From: Lineus longissimus
Taxonomy: Eukaryota > Nemertea > Pilidiophora > Heteronemertea > Lineidae
Assembly (NCBI RefSeq): GCF_910592395.1
Contig: NC_088313.1
Span: 19,052,437 to 19,116,436 of the forward strand
Direction: 5' to 3'
Length of the DNA: 64,000 bases
Shown: piece after piece, positions 26,701 through 37,018 of the stretch
Layout: each line of letters opens with the position of its first letter
Numbering within the stretch: position 1 is the first letter of the stretch
Translations under genes and position numbers: made by a program
Notes under the pieces: model-generated
Database searches by the model: none
What the model saw: only the letters and a program-made list of their open reading frames with translations
What the model was told of the DNA's origin: nothing

Positions 26701-29568
26701 TTTTATCATGCTCAGTTCCCTTCGTATGGCCAGCACAAGATGCAGCAATGAGTGATAGCCAAACTCTGCTACTAAGAACGTGCAGAAGTTGTCAATCACT
26801 GGTTTGTATGTCAGGCTAGGATGCACGAACAAGAAGAAGAGGAGGAAGACGAACAGCAGCAGAAGGATTTCTCTATGAGGGAAACGTCAAGTGAATAGAC
26901 ATGCCTTTTATTTATCTTTCATCGTGTCATTGTTCATCTATAGACCAAAACACTGAAGGTGGCAAAAGTAATAATCTATCTGTCTTTTTTCAGCTCTCTG
27001 ATGAGTTTATTCAGCTTGGCGTCTGAGTGCCATGTACTTTCCTTTAGAGTGACAACATTTACCTATTAGACAATATTCCGAGGTGGTATAAGCTGGCATG
27101 ACAAACATTGGGTTTTCGCTATAGCTCTCCCTTAATCAAAAGTAATGACGAGAATTGTCACTGACTAACCCATAAGCATCTCGGGGGATGACACGTACCG
27201 TTTGCTCGGGGAAAGGAGGAGACGAATTCAAGAATTCATCCACTGGGGTATAGTGTCAAGGTGTTAAGTTGTTCAGGGTGTTTGGAAGAGATCTCCTTTT
27301 AATCAACAGATGATTTGAATCATTTTAGCTTGGCATAGTTTTGTGGACAGATGTTTTAAACATACGCAGTTGTCCTAAATATTCAACTTCCTTGATTCTT
27401 GCTAATCATAGTCGTAATTTGTAGCAGTCACAAAATCGGCAGTCCGGGCAAGTTCACCTGCTGATCTTTTTTTTGGTCTGCGCTTTCTAACCGCATTTTC
27501 TGTTCGCGGACAAAAGAGAAGTCGCGGAAATATGGTGAACTCTGTTCTTATTCTAACACGAATACCCATTGTCTTGTCATGCTGGTCACATCAGTTAAGG
27601 ATAGTCAGTAATAATTACATAAGGAGATTGTACACAATCATGAGTATTTTCGCTTGCAAAAACTATCATTTCTTCTCATTTCATTAGTCTGAGAACCCTA
27701 TCATCATGAATGTAAGGAAAATGTTGGTAATCTCAAAGGAATTACATGGCCCACCCAGACGCAAACCTGAATTCACTCATCAATGATGTCTGGTGTCTAA
27801 GAACTGGTGTACAACGTTAATGGTATTCATCAGTGTTTCCATAACAATAGACACTAAGAGTGATCATGACTTATCAATTGGGGAATCGAGAGATAAAAGG
27901 AACAATCTATCTTGCAGCGTTCCCAAACAATGATGGGGACCATTCTGAACGTCTTGGATAATGGCTCAAGTAACACCACACCCGGCCTAAACTTCAACTC
28001 ATTCCTAAGTCAAGCTTCTGATATGCTGGTCACATTCATTGTAAAGAGGTGTCATTACATCCCGTTTTATCAGTCTGAGTGCCTGGTCATGATGGGTTTT
28101 GGTCGTGAAGGTACTCTTGGGAATGATATGGCCGATACAGGTGCCGCCCACTGCACCCCTGAACACGCTTTAACAATAATTATCGAGCGATCTAGTCTGA
28201 ATACAATGTTCATCATGTTCATGATAAGTGTGACAAGTTCCCCTTACCATTTCTCTTAACAGGCAGCTCTCATAAAAGTTCTTTCTTTGAATGTCGAGAT
28301 GTGGTCACCAGCAATTCTGAATTTGTATCAGTTGTACCTTGGGAATTTCCAGCTTCCAGTGCAGCACCTTCACAGAGATAGAACGTAATCAGTGACAAAA
28401 CAGTCTGCATGCAAAATGAGTTATTCTATTTGTGACTTTGTGGGAAGGCATGCGATGTGTGCCATCTTGACTGATTCAGCAACCGCATCATGTCCGAAGA
28501 CGTCGACAAGGGAGAATGCGGACTTGTCCCAAAACTATTGAATGGACTGCGTCGTGGTGTTCTTAATGTATTTCAGCCTTGGATTCGACATTTATAATTT
28601 CGAAGAATTACTGTACATGGCAATGCGGTACATTCAAAAGATCACCTTCAGATAACCTTCAGATAACCTTCGGATATCCGGATGCGTGTGACTCTGAACA
28701 CCAATATCTCATTATCAATTTTGATAGGATCTTGATCCCAGTATTGGACTTCCATAACCCAAGTCACGTTAAGACGTGAGTAACAACACGGAGGAGTAAT
28801 CACCTTTAAAAAATCTACAAGAAGCAGGAGTTGACATTCCTTCAGAATAAATCCCCAGAGATCGTGAATTGAAGTTTCTTATAACACTGATCATTATGTC
28901 AATATCACCATGCTCATGGGTAAGCAGGCAATCTCGTGGATTGCAACAGAGCTCCGTGTCCACGAGTGCCACCAACATTTCCGATTAATTTCGGTCACCC
29001 TCAACCATACTTTCCCAGAGGAGAGGTTTGTTTGTACAACCTCCACCTCATCCCTGGTGACGCCTATCGTGTCAGGAAGCTTTCCAAGGGAATTATCACA
29101 AGCATCAGATTCTTCGAATCTGATAATGATAAAATCTTTAGCAACCACTCAACATGCTATCGGATGATGTGCAAGTCCCTGCTATCGACAAGATGATTGA
29201 CCACATCTTCTGACGGGTTTAGACCACTGGACCGTGACAACTAGATAATCATGTTCATGACAACTTTACTAGTGGCACATGAGCTCTAAATGGTTAATGA
29301 AACCTAGACTATATATTGCAGCACAATTCCTGTCTAATTATACGAGAATGTACCCGTTTATCAAAATATTAGTAGAATAGACGTGAGATAATGGAAGTGT
29401 CGAGAGTGATGAATTGTTTGCTATTTTCTCAGTATCAATTTATCAAATGAATGCAGGACGGATTTATTTTTCGACATTAATCGAGGTAATGTAGTTATGA
29501 ATGTCGTTGACGAGGAAGCAAATATTCACAGTGAGAAGTACTGGCACCCCGATTTAAATTCAAAGACA
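23720..29568. other. No supportable gene; one strong hairpin inside
   Basis: Mostly unique AT-rich sequence. Frames up to 115 codons (27912-28259 plus, and 26491-26832 minus which lacks an ATG) have no recognised domains. Overlapping frames on both strands at 28894-29196 cancel each other as evidence. A short acidic/Gln run (QEEEEEDEQQQK) is open on the plus strand near 26830-26865 but is not in a convincing exon. The hairpin at 25220-25266 is listed separately. Confidence 0.45.
25220..25266. other. Near-perfect hairpin, 19-bp stem and 9-nt loop
   Basis: Arm 25220-25238 (CATTCTAAGACGTGGAGAT) pairs with 25248-25266 (ATCTCCACGTCTTGGAATG). All positions pair except one T opposite G, which is a G-U wobble in RNA. 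The loop GATACTTTT could add a G-U and an A-U pair. Such a stem is far beyond chance for one locus. It may be a folded RNA, a very small palindromic element or a recent inverted duplication. It is shorter than a usual animal pre-miRNA, which has a further lower stem that I do not see here. Confidence 0.85.
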
Positions 29569-29695
29569 TTCCCACCCTCTATGAAGCTGACATCTTGATC
29601 TGAGCCTCTGTTCTTCAATCTGAACGCCGTTCCCACCCGCCATGAAGTTAAAACTTTGATCTAAATCTCTTCAAAGTTATTGTAGTATCTTCCAC
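29569..29695. repeat. Local 61-bp duplication
   Basis: The segments starting TTCCCACC at 29569 and 29630 are imperfect copies, with ATGAAG, CTTGATCT and TTCAA at matching offsets. The second runs on into CTTCAAAGTTATTGTAG at 29669, which recurs at 30635 beside LINE copy 2. Confidence 0.7.
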
Positions 29696-30634
29696 TAAGT
29701 TTTGGCTTTACAGTTATCAATATTTAGACATTCTCTTGGTGCATCTCATGGGTACCCTAAACCTTGAATTGATGGTGTTCAATACTGAGCCACTCAGCAA
29801 GCGGTGGCAAATTCTATTAAGTAAGTTGATGAATTGTCTGGTCTTTAGAGGAAAATGTCTTCATTATCAGCGGAATTCATATCACAACTGGTCAGAATTG
29901 GAGGTAGGTGTTTGATCGTGGCTGACATCTAGTCGGGCCATATGAATACCACGTGGGTAAAGTGTTTTGCTCACCAAATCTAAATGGTAAAATGTAACAT
30001 GACACAAATAACGGTATTTATGGCAGCCCACGGCATGGCAGTTCTTTCCTTTTTCCTGAAAGGCTTCCCAAAAAATATTTTAAACGTGCCGAGGTATTCT
30101 CTCTGTAGCTTAATTACTCGACGCATGTTGTCTGAAAACTAATAAGCAATGTGGTTCAAGTTTCCATGGAACCTAATATCCCATCTCCGTCCTACCTTTC
30201 TCCTCATATTCTATCCAGAACGTACAGACTGTTGACCTACCATGTATCACTTAACTCCTACACCTTAGCTTCACAATTGCCAATGATCGAGACATATGAC
30301 CTTATGAGCTCCACTGGATACTGGATATACGAGACGGGGAGTGATCATATCTTCCTAAGAATGTATATAGCAAGTCCCAGGGGACGGTTCTTGTTACTTC
30401 CAATCATTTCCGCCGAGCACTGTCTTGCTGGTAGATTGTTATAAGGGACTATATTTAAATTTAAAGAAGAACCAAAACAAGGATGTACGTCGTTGACTCA
30501 GTAGCTGAGACCTTCTACACATGTAGTTGGTTATCCTATGGTAACCCTTAACCCTTCCTAAAAATATTTCTGTTCCTGTATTGTCAGTTTGTACCACAGT
30601 TATTCCAGTCATCCAGCCTGTGTTTTTACATCTA
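29696..30634. other. No supportable gene
   Basis: A 97-codon frame at 30151-30444 (plus) opens with GTG and has no recognised motif. No splice-bounded exon or array is seen. Confidence 0.45.
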
Positions 30635-30660
30635 CTTCAAAGTTATTGTAGAATCTTTCA

Positions 30661-30870
30661 CTAGGCTTTTTTTGTTTTTTTTTGTTTTTTTTGTTGTTTT
30701 TGTTGTTTTTTTTAAAATCCCACTTGCACGTTTTCTTTAGTAATGACTTTTATTCTATCATGTATTAATGTTTTATTGTTTTATTGTTTTATTATAAATT
30801 GTAAAGCGCTTAGAAGTTTTAACAACGTTAAGCGCTATAAAAATGTTTTTAATAATAATAATAATAATAG
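30661..30870 (+). mobile_element. CR1/L2-like LINE 3' UTR (copy 2)
   Basis: Same family as copy 1, but 5'-truncated inside the T/G-rich tract, so no ORF remains. It carries AAAATCCCACTTGCACG, TTCTATCATGTATTAATG, the AGCGCTTA...TAAGCGCT inverted repeat and terminal (AAT)n. The word AGGCTTT flanks both ends (CACTAGGCTTT before, ATAGGCTTTGG after) and is a plausible 7-bp target-site duplication. Confidence 0.9.
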
Positions 30871-30933
30871 GCTTTGGCCTTATCACAGTTCATTCATGTG
30901 GCAAAATGTCGAAGAACGGATGAAACATCTGTT

Positions 30934-30977
30934 TTGCCAATCGCATAGGAAAACCTTGCCAATCGCATAGGAAAACC
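30934..30977. repeat. Exact 22-bp direct duplication
   Basis: TTGCCAATCGCATAGGAAAACC occurs twice back to back with no mismatch at 30934 and 30956. It is a recent small tandem duplication about 65 bp downstream of LINE copy 2. Confidence 0.95.
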
Positions 30978-33900
30978 TTGGTTTAAAAGTTCGTTGCCCA
31001 TGTAAGCTGGCAGATGACTACTGACCTGCTCTACTTTGCGCCATCCTTGGTGACAAGTTACATGTAGCTTCGAAAATTCAGCTGCAGTAGAATTGCGTAC
31101 ACCATAATTACTATTCCAAGACCAGTATCATGTGCAATCGGAGACAGAATGTCCTCAAATGTACAATGATATTCTCCAAAACAGTAACTTACAGTTTCAT
31201 CACAAATGTTATTACCATATGAATAGTTATTTATTCGAGCAATTTGGACGAACTAGCTAGGTTAAATGATGTGGGAATGGCTATAACTGTGAAATTGACA
31301 GTTCTGCTTACTATTTCATTAACCAAACATTTCGCTGTAATTTAGGTGCAGTCCCAGTCTTCAAATCCCTGTGCGATATTTCTTCTTAACACTGACCCAG
31401 ATCTGATCATGAAAGTTACCATTTAGCACGAATGATTTATTTTAGTCTGAGATCTTCAATCAACTAAGGGATCCAATTGAATGATTAATTACCAAAGGTG
31501 ATTAATGAATTCTCTCTCCAGTTACTTCGAAAGAAGATCTCAATGTTTAATCAAAGAGTGTCTAACGGTAATTAGGTGTGGAAAAGAGTCGTGGCATGTG
31601 ATGATCAACAGGATGAATTATAGTATCCTAAACGTCAACATTCAAGCATGACTATTCCCAGAATTGGCGGAAAAGTGCTGGCGAAATACATCGTGGGAAA
31701 ACCGTGAATGGAGGGCATCCGACTCGAAAACAAGCATGGTTGGATTCGATTGGAGGGACTAATTGCAATTAGTGTGAAAGGCAGAAGTTGCTAGAAGACT
31801 ACTATCCAGAAAACATTACATGGTGGGTTATATCTAATGATAAAGGTATTCGGGCCGGTTGGACACATATGACACTATTAAATGTAACAATAAACGAACG
31901 CATTGGGACCTGTGGGTCATTCTAATATCAGTATTACTGCAGGTAATGAGATTACCATGGTACTATTATCCAACGTTATCCAACTATTTTTCCATCCAGA
32001 CTCATGCTGGAGGTACTTGTCTGCAGAAATCATATTGAATCTCCTCCTAGTACTAGTGTAATTCCATGATGATTGTGATATGGGTGTACCATTTAGCGAT
32101 ATCCAATTATGAATGCTATTATGTCACAAATTGATTTAACAGCTTGTGGCGTTCTCCTTTATTGTGTATTCTTGACGAACCCAACGTCACCCGGAGAATC
32201 AAAATCCTGAGCTCCGGGCATAAAGTGCCAAGTCCAGGTTCCAAGTCGTCTGGTATCCCCCCTCCCGCGATTGAGCGTCTAGGAAAACAGCACTTCCTTC
32301 CTTCAAAGACGCGATAAAAGGTTGTGAGAAAATGACTATTTGAATATGGTGCGATTAGGGCAATGATATTGCATCTCAGAAACTATCAGAAGCCCTATTT
32401 TTCTATCATATATGATTCGATAATATTTCCTTTCGCCTTGGTTGTGTTGACCCAATTCACCCACAGCTTTGAAGTGAAAAGGCATTGGCAGCTAGTACGA
32501 CAACTGGGCGTATGACGTCTGCCCCGCACTCGCTTCAGTTTGCGATGAGAATCTGTTCGTAACTTTTTTTAAATGCCTTACCAATGCATCAGTCTTGATG
32601 CCAGTGCAACTTTATTTCCCATACTGGGCAATACGATATCTCATTCCAACGCACAGAACATGATGAAGGACCGCGTCTGCTTGCAGAATGCTCTGGTTGA
32701 TCATATAAGCATGAAGTGATTGCAACGTTAAAAGCATTTCCACTATGTCACACTTGTCGAGTGGATTTCTCATAAACACCATCCACAGGCACAGAGTGAA
32801 GTAGATTTTATTCATATAAGTCGTCATCAGCTGCTTGCAATAAGGAAGGAAACTGGATTATAAGTAAGATTTGTGTTCTCACGTAATATAATCTTTTTTT
32901 CATAGTCCGAGGCACAAAGGCTGTAGTTGCTCTTGACATCACTTTTGATGTATATTGTGGCCAATACTTTTTATCTATTTTGCATGGTGCGGAAAAGAGT
33001 GAGCTGTTCCCATCAATTTATGGGGAAAGTACACTAAGAGCAAAGTGGTATAGGTTAATATTGGTCTTGAATGTGCACACGACAAGCAATTTGGAGATAA
33101 GACGTTGGCAGTAGTTTGAACCGACAGACAATACCCTCGCTCAAGACCAGATTTAAACCGATGGGCCTGGTATATATACATCGATTGTCGTATGATATAG
33201 TTTGTTCGGTGTATTCCACGATTTTTGTTAAAACAATGAACAGAAAAGAACAGCAATGAATAAGAAACGGCAACTTATACACTAGTATTTGGCAAATACG
33301 GAAAATTCTGAGATCCTCCCGACCCCGGCCGATGCCCAATATCGAGATCGACAAAAGAAGACATACTAGTGTGTGCAACAACGGAATTACTCGCAATGCA
33401 AGAGCAAAAATTACTCTTTGCTTGCTTTAAGCATGTTTAGCTTTCTGTTCAGATTACTCCTACCTAACCTGTATTTTAAAGCAGGCATAACACGCGTCGT
33501 TCAAAAAGTACAAACTCATGCCATGCAAGACAATGTTCGTACAAACCCCACACATCATCATAGATCAGTTCCGTGTTCCCTACTTGATATCAAATTTGAA
33601 AGTTACAGCGCTCATGATAACATCAATAAGACATAAAAGCGACACTTTGACTTGATTCATTTCAGAAGTTACTGATCAAATCATGATAATGGTACCCCAC
33701 GGAGTACACATGGCCTTGGGTTTCATAAAATCTGCAGGAAAACAATAAAAAGTTGAGCCATACATAGAGAACCAATAAAACTGTAAATCTAATTGACACG
33801 TTGCGCGCCTATGTTTATAAGTGCACCATGCGACTAAAAAAACCAAGTGCATTTAGAACTTATTTCATATTCAGACCGATCAAATCATCTAGCAGAAGCA

Positions 33901-34066
33901 TTTGGTACACCAACGATCACCGTGTCCAAGGTCTTAATGAAAACAACAGAAAATCATAAAAAAAAGAAAATTCGATTGATACAATGAGATGCAATTGTGA
34001 AGCAGTATTGACAAAAGGTGTACAGCGACTAAGCTAAGTGTAGAAGACATGTATATACGTACCTAC
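30978..34066. other. No supportable gene
   Basis: AT-rich sequence with a GC-richer patch near 32210-32310 that has no coherent frame. The 113-codon minus frame at 33055-33396 lacks an ATG and has an in-frame stop upstream, so it is not supported despite a hydrophobic N-terminus. Confidence 0.5.
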
Positions 34067-34220
34067 CCTTAGCGCAAAAGCAAATAACAACCCACTCGAC
34101 TAAACAGCATCGATATTTTGCTCTGAACTTGTCGATAAAATCTATTCCTGTGTGGGTGCAAACTTTCTTTTTCGTAGGTTTATCTTCTTCCCCACCTCCT
34201 CCTCCTCCTATCATCTCCAT
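34067..34220 (-). CDS. Candidate first coding exon with poly-Gly (unrecognised)
   Basis: A minus-strand ATG at 34220 in good Kozak context (GCAATGG) opens a frame of 51 codons plus one base, ending at a donor-like AAGG|GTAGGT. The product begins MEMIGGGGGGEED, then a basic KPTKKK stretch, then a Cys-rich hydrophobic segment (CCLVEWVVICFC). The glycine run comes from a (GGA)n microsatellite, which weakens the case because simple repeats keep frames open by chance. Without splicing the frame stops after 14 more codons. No partner exon was found and no family is recognised. Confidence 0.22.
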
Positions 34221-36746
34221 TGCAGAAGTGTACAAAAGAACTAAATGTGTTAAAGATAGGCTACTTTCGTTCAGAAGATATCATCCAACCAGTACCCAGT
34301 AGTATTCTTTGAAATGAAAACGAAACGGCACCCGAAGAGCGAAATCAGAGCTCAACAATTCCTATAGATGACCTCAGTTAGATATTTTTTGTTTTAGAGA
34401 TGAAAGATTACATCAAAATGCACCCGAGATGCCACAATACGTAACGATCTGTCCCATCTACCTATTCTTTATTCATAGAAGAGTATAAAACACTGTCATT
34501 CACAACACAGTAATCACAGTTAGAATTCCTACCCCAGATTCTCCAATCCTCATCCGTGTCTATATATAATCCATATCTTATGAAGGAAATCTCCAAAAAG
34601 AGTTACTTATCCATTGAGTTACTATTCATTGAGTTCTCCAAGTGTTCTCCGCAAGCAGGTCTCGCTGATGCACATCTGGCTACCTAGAGTTAAATGCCTC
34701 GTCGAGGAATCAATATCGTCAGTGATAATCATGGTTGAACCTGCTGTTCTATCAACAGAGACATCTATTACGCCCCGACAGCTGAGCTTTAAAACATTTC
34801 AAAACATTTAGGACAAGATATTGGACAAATAACTTGAGTTCTCAAAATCCATTAGTTGAGAACTCCTAAACGTTTGTGTTTTGGCACTGATTCGGACTTT
34901 CAATCAACTTCATTTTTAATCTTTTATAAATATTTGTACATCGCTGTTTACAGAACATGCCATAACAGCAGGATTAAGAAGTTTCTCGATCAAATTCGTT
35001 TAAAAAAAACGAAAATGATCGGAATCAATCGGTTATTAAACGATTTCTTTGGACATGCCTAAGTTTTTCTGTGACAGAACATGTCATTATTACCAACTTT
35101 TTTTCTCCAGTAATCACAAATCTTTAGTTGATGGTGTATCAAGAACTAAAACGTCATCTGTCATTACAATTCAAACGATTTTGCCTCTTTCCTGTCTCGA
35201 CTGCAGACAAGACTAAAGTTAACGATAGAAAGATGCAGGTGTTCTTATCATGATGAGCTCTCCGTATCTATCTGCGTTGTCAATTGCTCGTTTGAACAGC
35301 AGCTGGCCACACATCCTAATGAAGCAAGTTGAAAGAAGTGGATGGACATCGTGCTATTTTCTTTCGTTGAAAGCCGGTTCACCCACAGAAGATAATCCTG
35401 GGTTCTCGCTGGAATCAAAACCGACCCAATTGCGTGTTAGCTAGCGGTGTTAACTAGCTAGCTGCATCTTGATCTCGGTGAAACTTCCACTTAATGTGAA
35501 ATGGAATAGAGATTCTGCCTAGAGAGATAAAATTTCTCAATGAGTTCAGTCAAGTTTGAACCCAATATTTTGAATTGGGAACTGTCTATATAAAGATCAC
35601 ATTTTCTTCTTAACAACTCAAATAACAGTTCTGCACTAAATAACCCCCACTATACATTTCCAACAGGAAACTACATGTACTTGCAAAATCAGATTTTGCC
35701 AGCATTCTACTTCTAGTTTACTATATGATGCAACATACGGGATGAAAATTACACCATTATGAAAGAGCTGAGAGTCAATCTGAGAGCTTGAGAGATGCTT
35801 TTAGATGATTGGTACTAATTGCACATGGCAGACCATGCAGACAAATGAGGATTCTGGTTACGCAAGTAGCTGCGATTTCTGTGAGTTTTATAACTCTATT
35901 GTCCGACTCAGTTGTAGTTCTCTGAGACGCGGACTTTTTGATCAACCGCGTCGGAAGGCGTTGCTGGGCATATGGTCTTTTTCCCAGGCCGAAACCGTGC
36001 CGATACACCCAATTAACCAAAGGCCCACCCATTAGATGCAATGGATCACGGGTTCATCCGATGGACGTAAACGGTACCAGTCCGTGAAAGGCCAGTGAAT
36101 CGAGCCAACATCGTGTATTCATGGCTCACCGTCAGTACCAATGCCATTAGGGGCATATCTTGTAAACTTCGGATGGTTTTGGAGTTCAACGGTTGAATTG
36201 TGATGGGCATTCAACATGCAATGAGGGGGTTTCATTTGCCAGTGAATCTGTTCAGTGGGAATACAGCAATTCAATCATCATCAGAGAAGAAAAATTGATA
36301 TTAACGTCCTGATGCATATTTGCATTGATTGTAGGAGTAATGCCAAAGAGAAATGAAACAATGAGGTGGCAAAAATGTGGCCATTCACAGCTTTTCAAAT
36401 TGAGCCCCCATCGTTACTCTGAACCATTATTTGCACGATCAAACAGACAGAGTGAACATTGTTATTGTCAAGAAGATTTCATCGCAATAGCTAATGCTGT
36501 CAATATGATGGTCATGATGAGAACATTATACATACTTCATAATGTATTTCACTGCATCTATTGTCTCGCACTTATAATACATGTAATGTGCAAACTCTCT
36601 CAGTTAAACCAGAGGGTAGTTGAATAAATATATTTCATCATTAAAAGTAAATAGCTATCTTTTTTTATAGAAAGGTTTTGAATTCTTACTTTTATAGAAT
36701 GTTGGTTTGAATAACAACAGTTCCCACCAGATCCAGATGCTGTTAC
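34221..36746. other. No supportable gene
   Basis: A 64-codon ATG frame at 35250-35444 (plus) and a 100-codon frame at 36325-36627 (plus) are open but unrecognised and lack good boundaries. A GACGCGG/CCGCGTC inverted repeat lies near 35928-35955. Nothing else is supported. Confidence 0.45.
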
Positions 36747-37018
36747 TTTATTTTTTTATTTTTTTATTAAAAACATTTTTATAGCGCTTTACGTTGTTAA
36801 AACTTCTAAGCGCTTTACAATTTATAATAAAACAATAAAACATTATTACATGATAGAATAAAGGCATTACTAAAGAAAACGTGCAAGTGGGATTTAAAAA
36901 AAAAAAAAAAAAAAAAAAAAGGATTCAAAAGAATTTCTTAAAAATATGAGTTTTTAGTGCAGTTTTAAAACGACCCAGGGTACTCTGGCCACCAACACTA
37001 TTTGGCAGCTCATTCCAC
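36747..37018 (-). mobile_element. CR1/L2-like LINE 3' end (copy 3, minus strand)
   Basis: Read on the minus strand, this copy starts at TGGAATGAG inside the LWN motif. It continues WNELPNSVGGQ then GRFKTALKTHIFKKFF to a stop, followed by a run of 25 T (plus-strand A at 36896-36920). The 3' UTR then follows with AGCGCTTA...AAAGCGCT, where one base pair of the stem is lost relative to copies 1 and 2. Its A/T-rich end lies at about 36750. The 5' truncation point is about 37018. Confidence 0.92.
36896..36920. repeat. A25 homopolymer inside LINE copy 3
   Basis: Twenty-five A on the plus strand, equal to T25 in the element's sense. It replaces the T/G-rich tract found at the same place in copies 1 and 2. 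Confidence 0.95.

Noticed and set aside
26491-26832. 113-codon minus frame with a Leu/Phe-rich upstream extension
   Set aside because: No ATG in frame, with an in-frame stop shortly upstream. The hydrophobic run comes from CTT/CTG-type low complexity.
27912-28259. 115-codon plus-strand frame after an acceptor-like CTTGCAG
   Set aside because: The acceptor looks fair, but composition and motifs are not recognisable, no donor or partner exon follows, and its end is low-complexity Met/Ile.
28894-29196. Overlapping frames on both strands (84-86 codons)
   Set aside because: Three equally open frames with no recognised domain. A 9-bp hairpin (ATCAGATTC TTC GAATCTGAT) inside is too short to support a feature.
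33055-33396. 113-codon minus frame with a signal-peptide-like start
   Set aside because: The apparent start is TTG, no ATG exists in the open region, and a TAA lies upstream.
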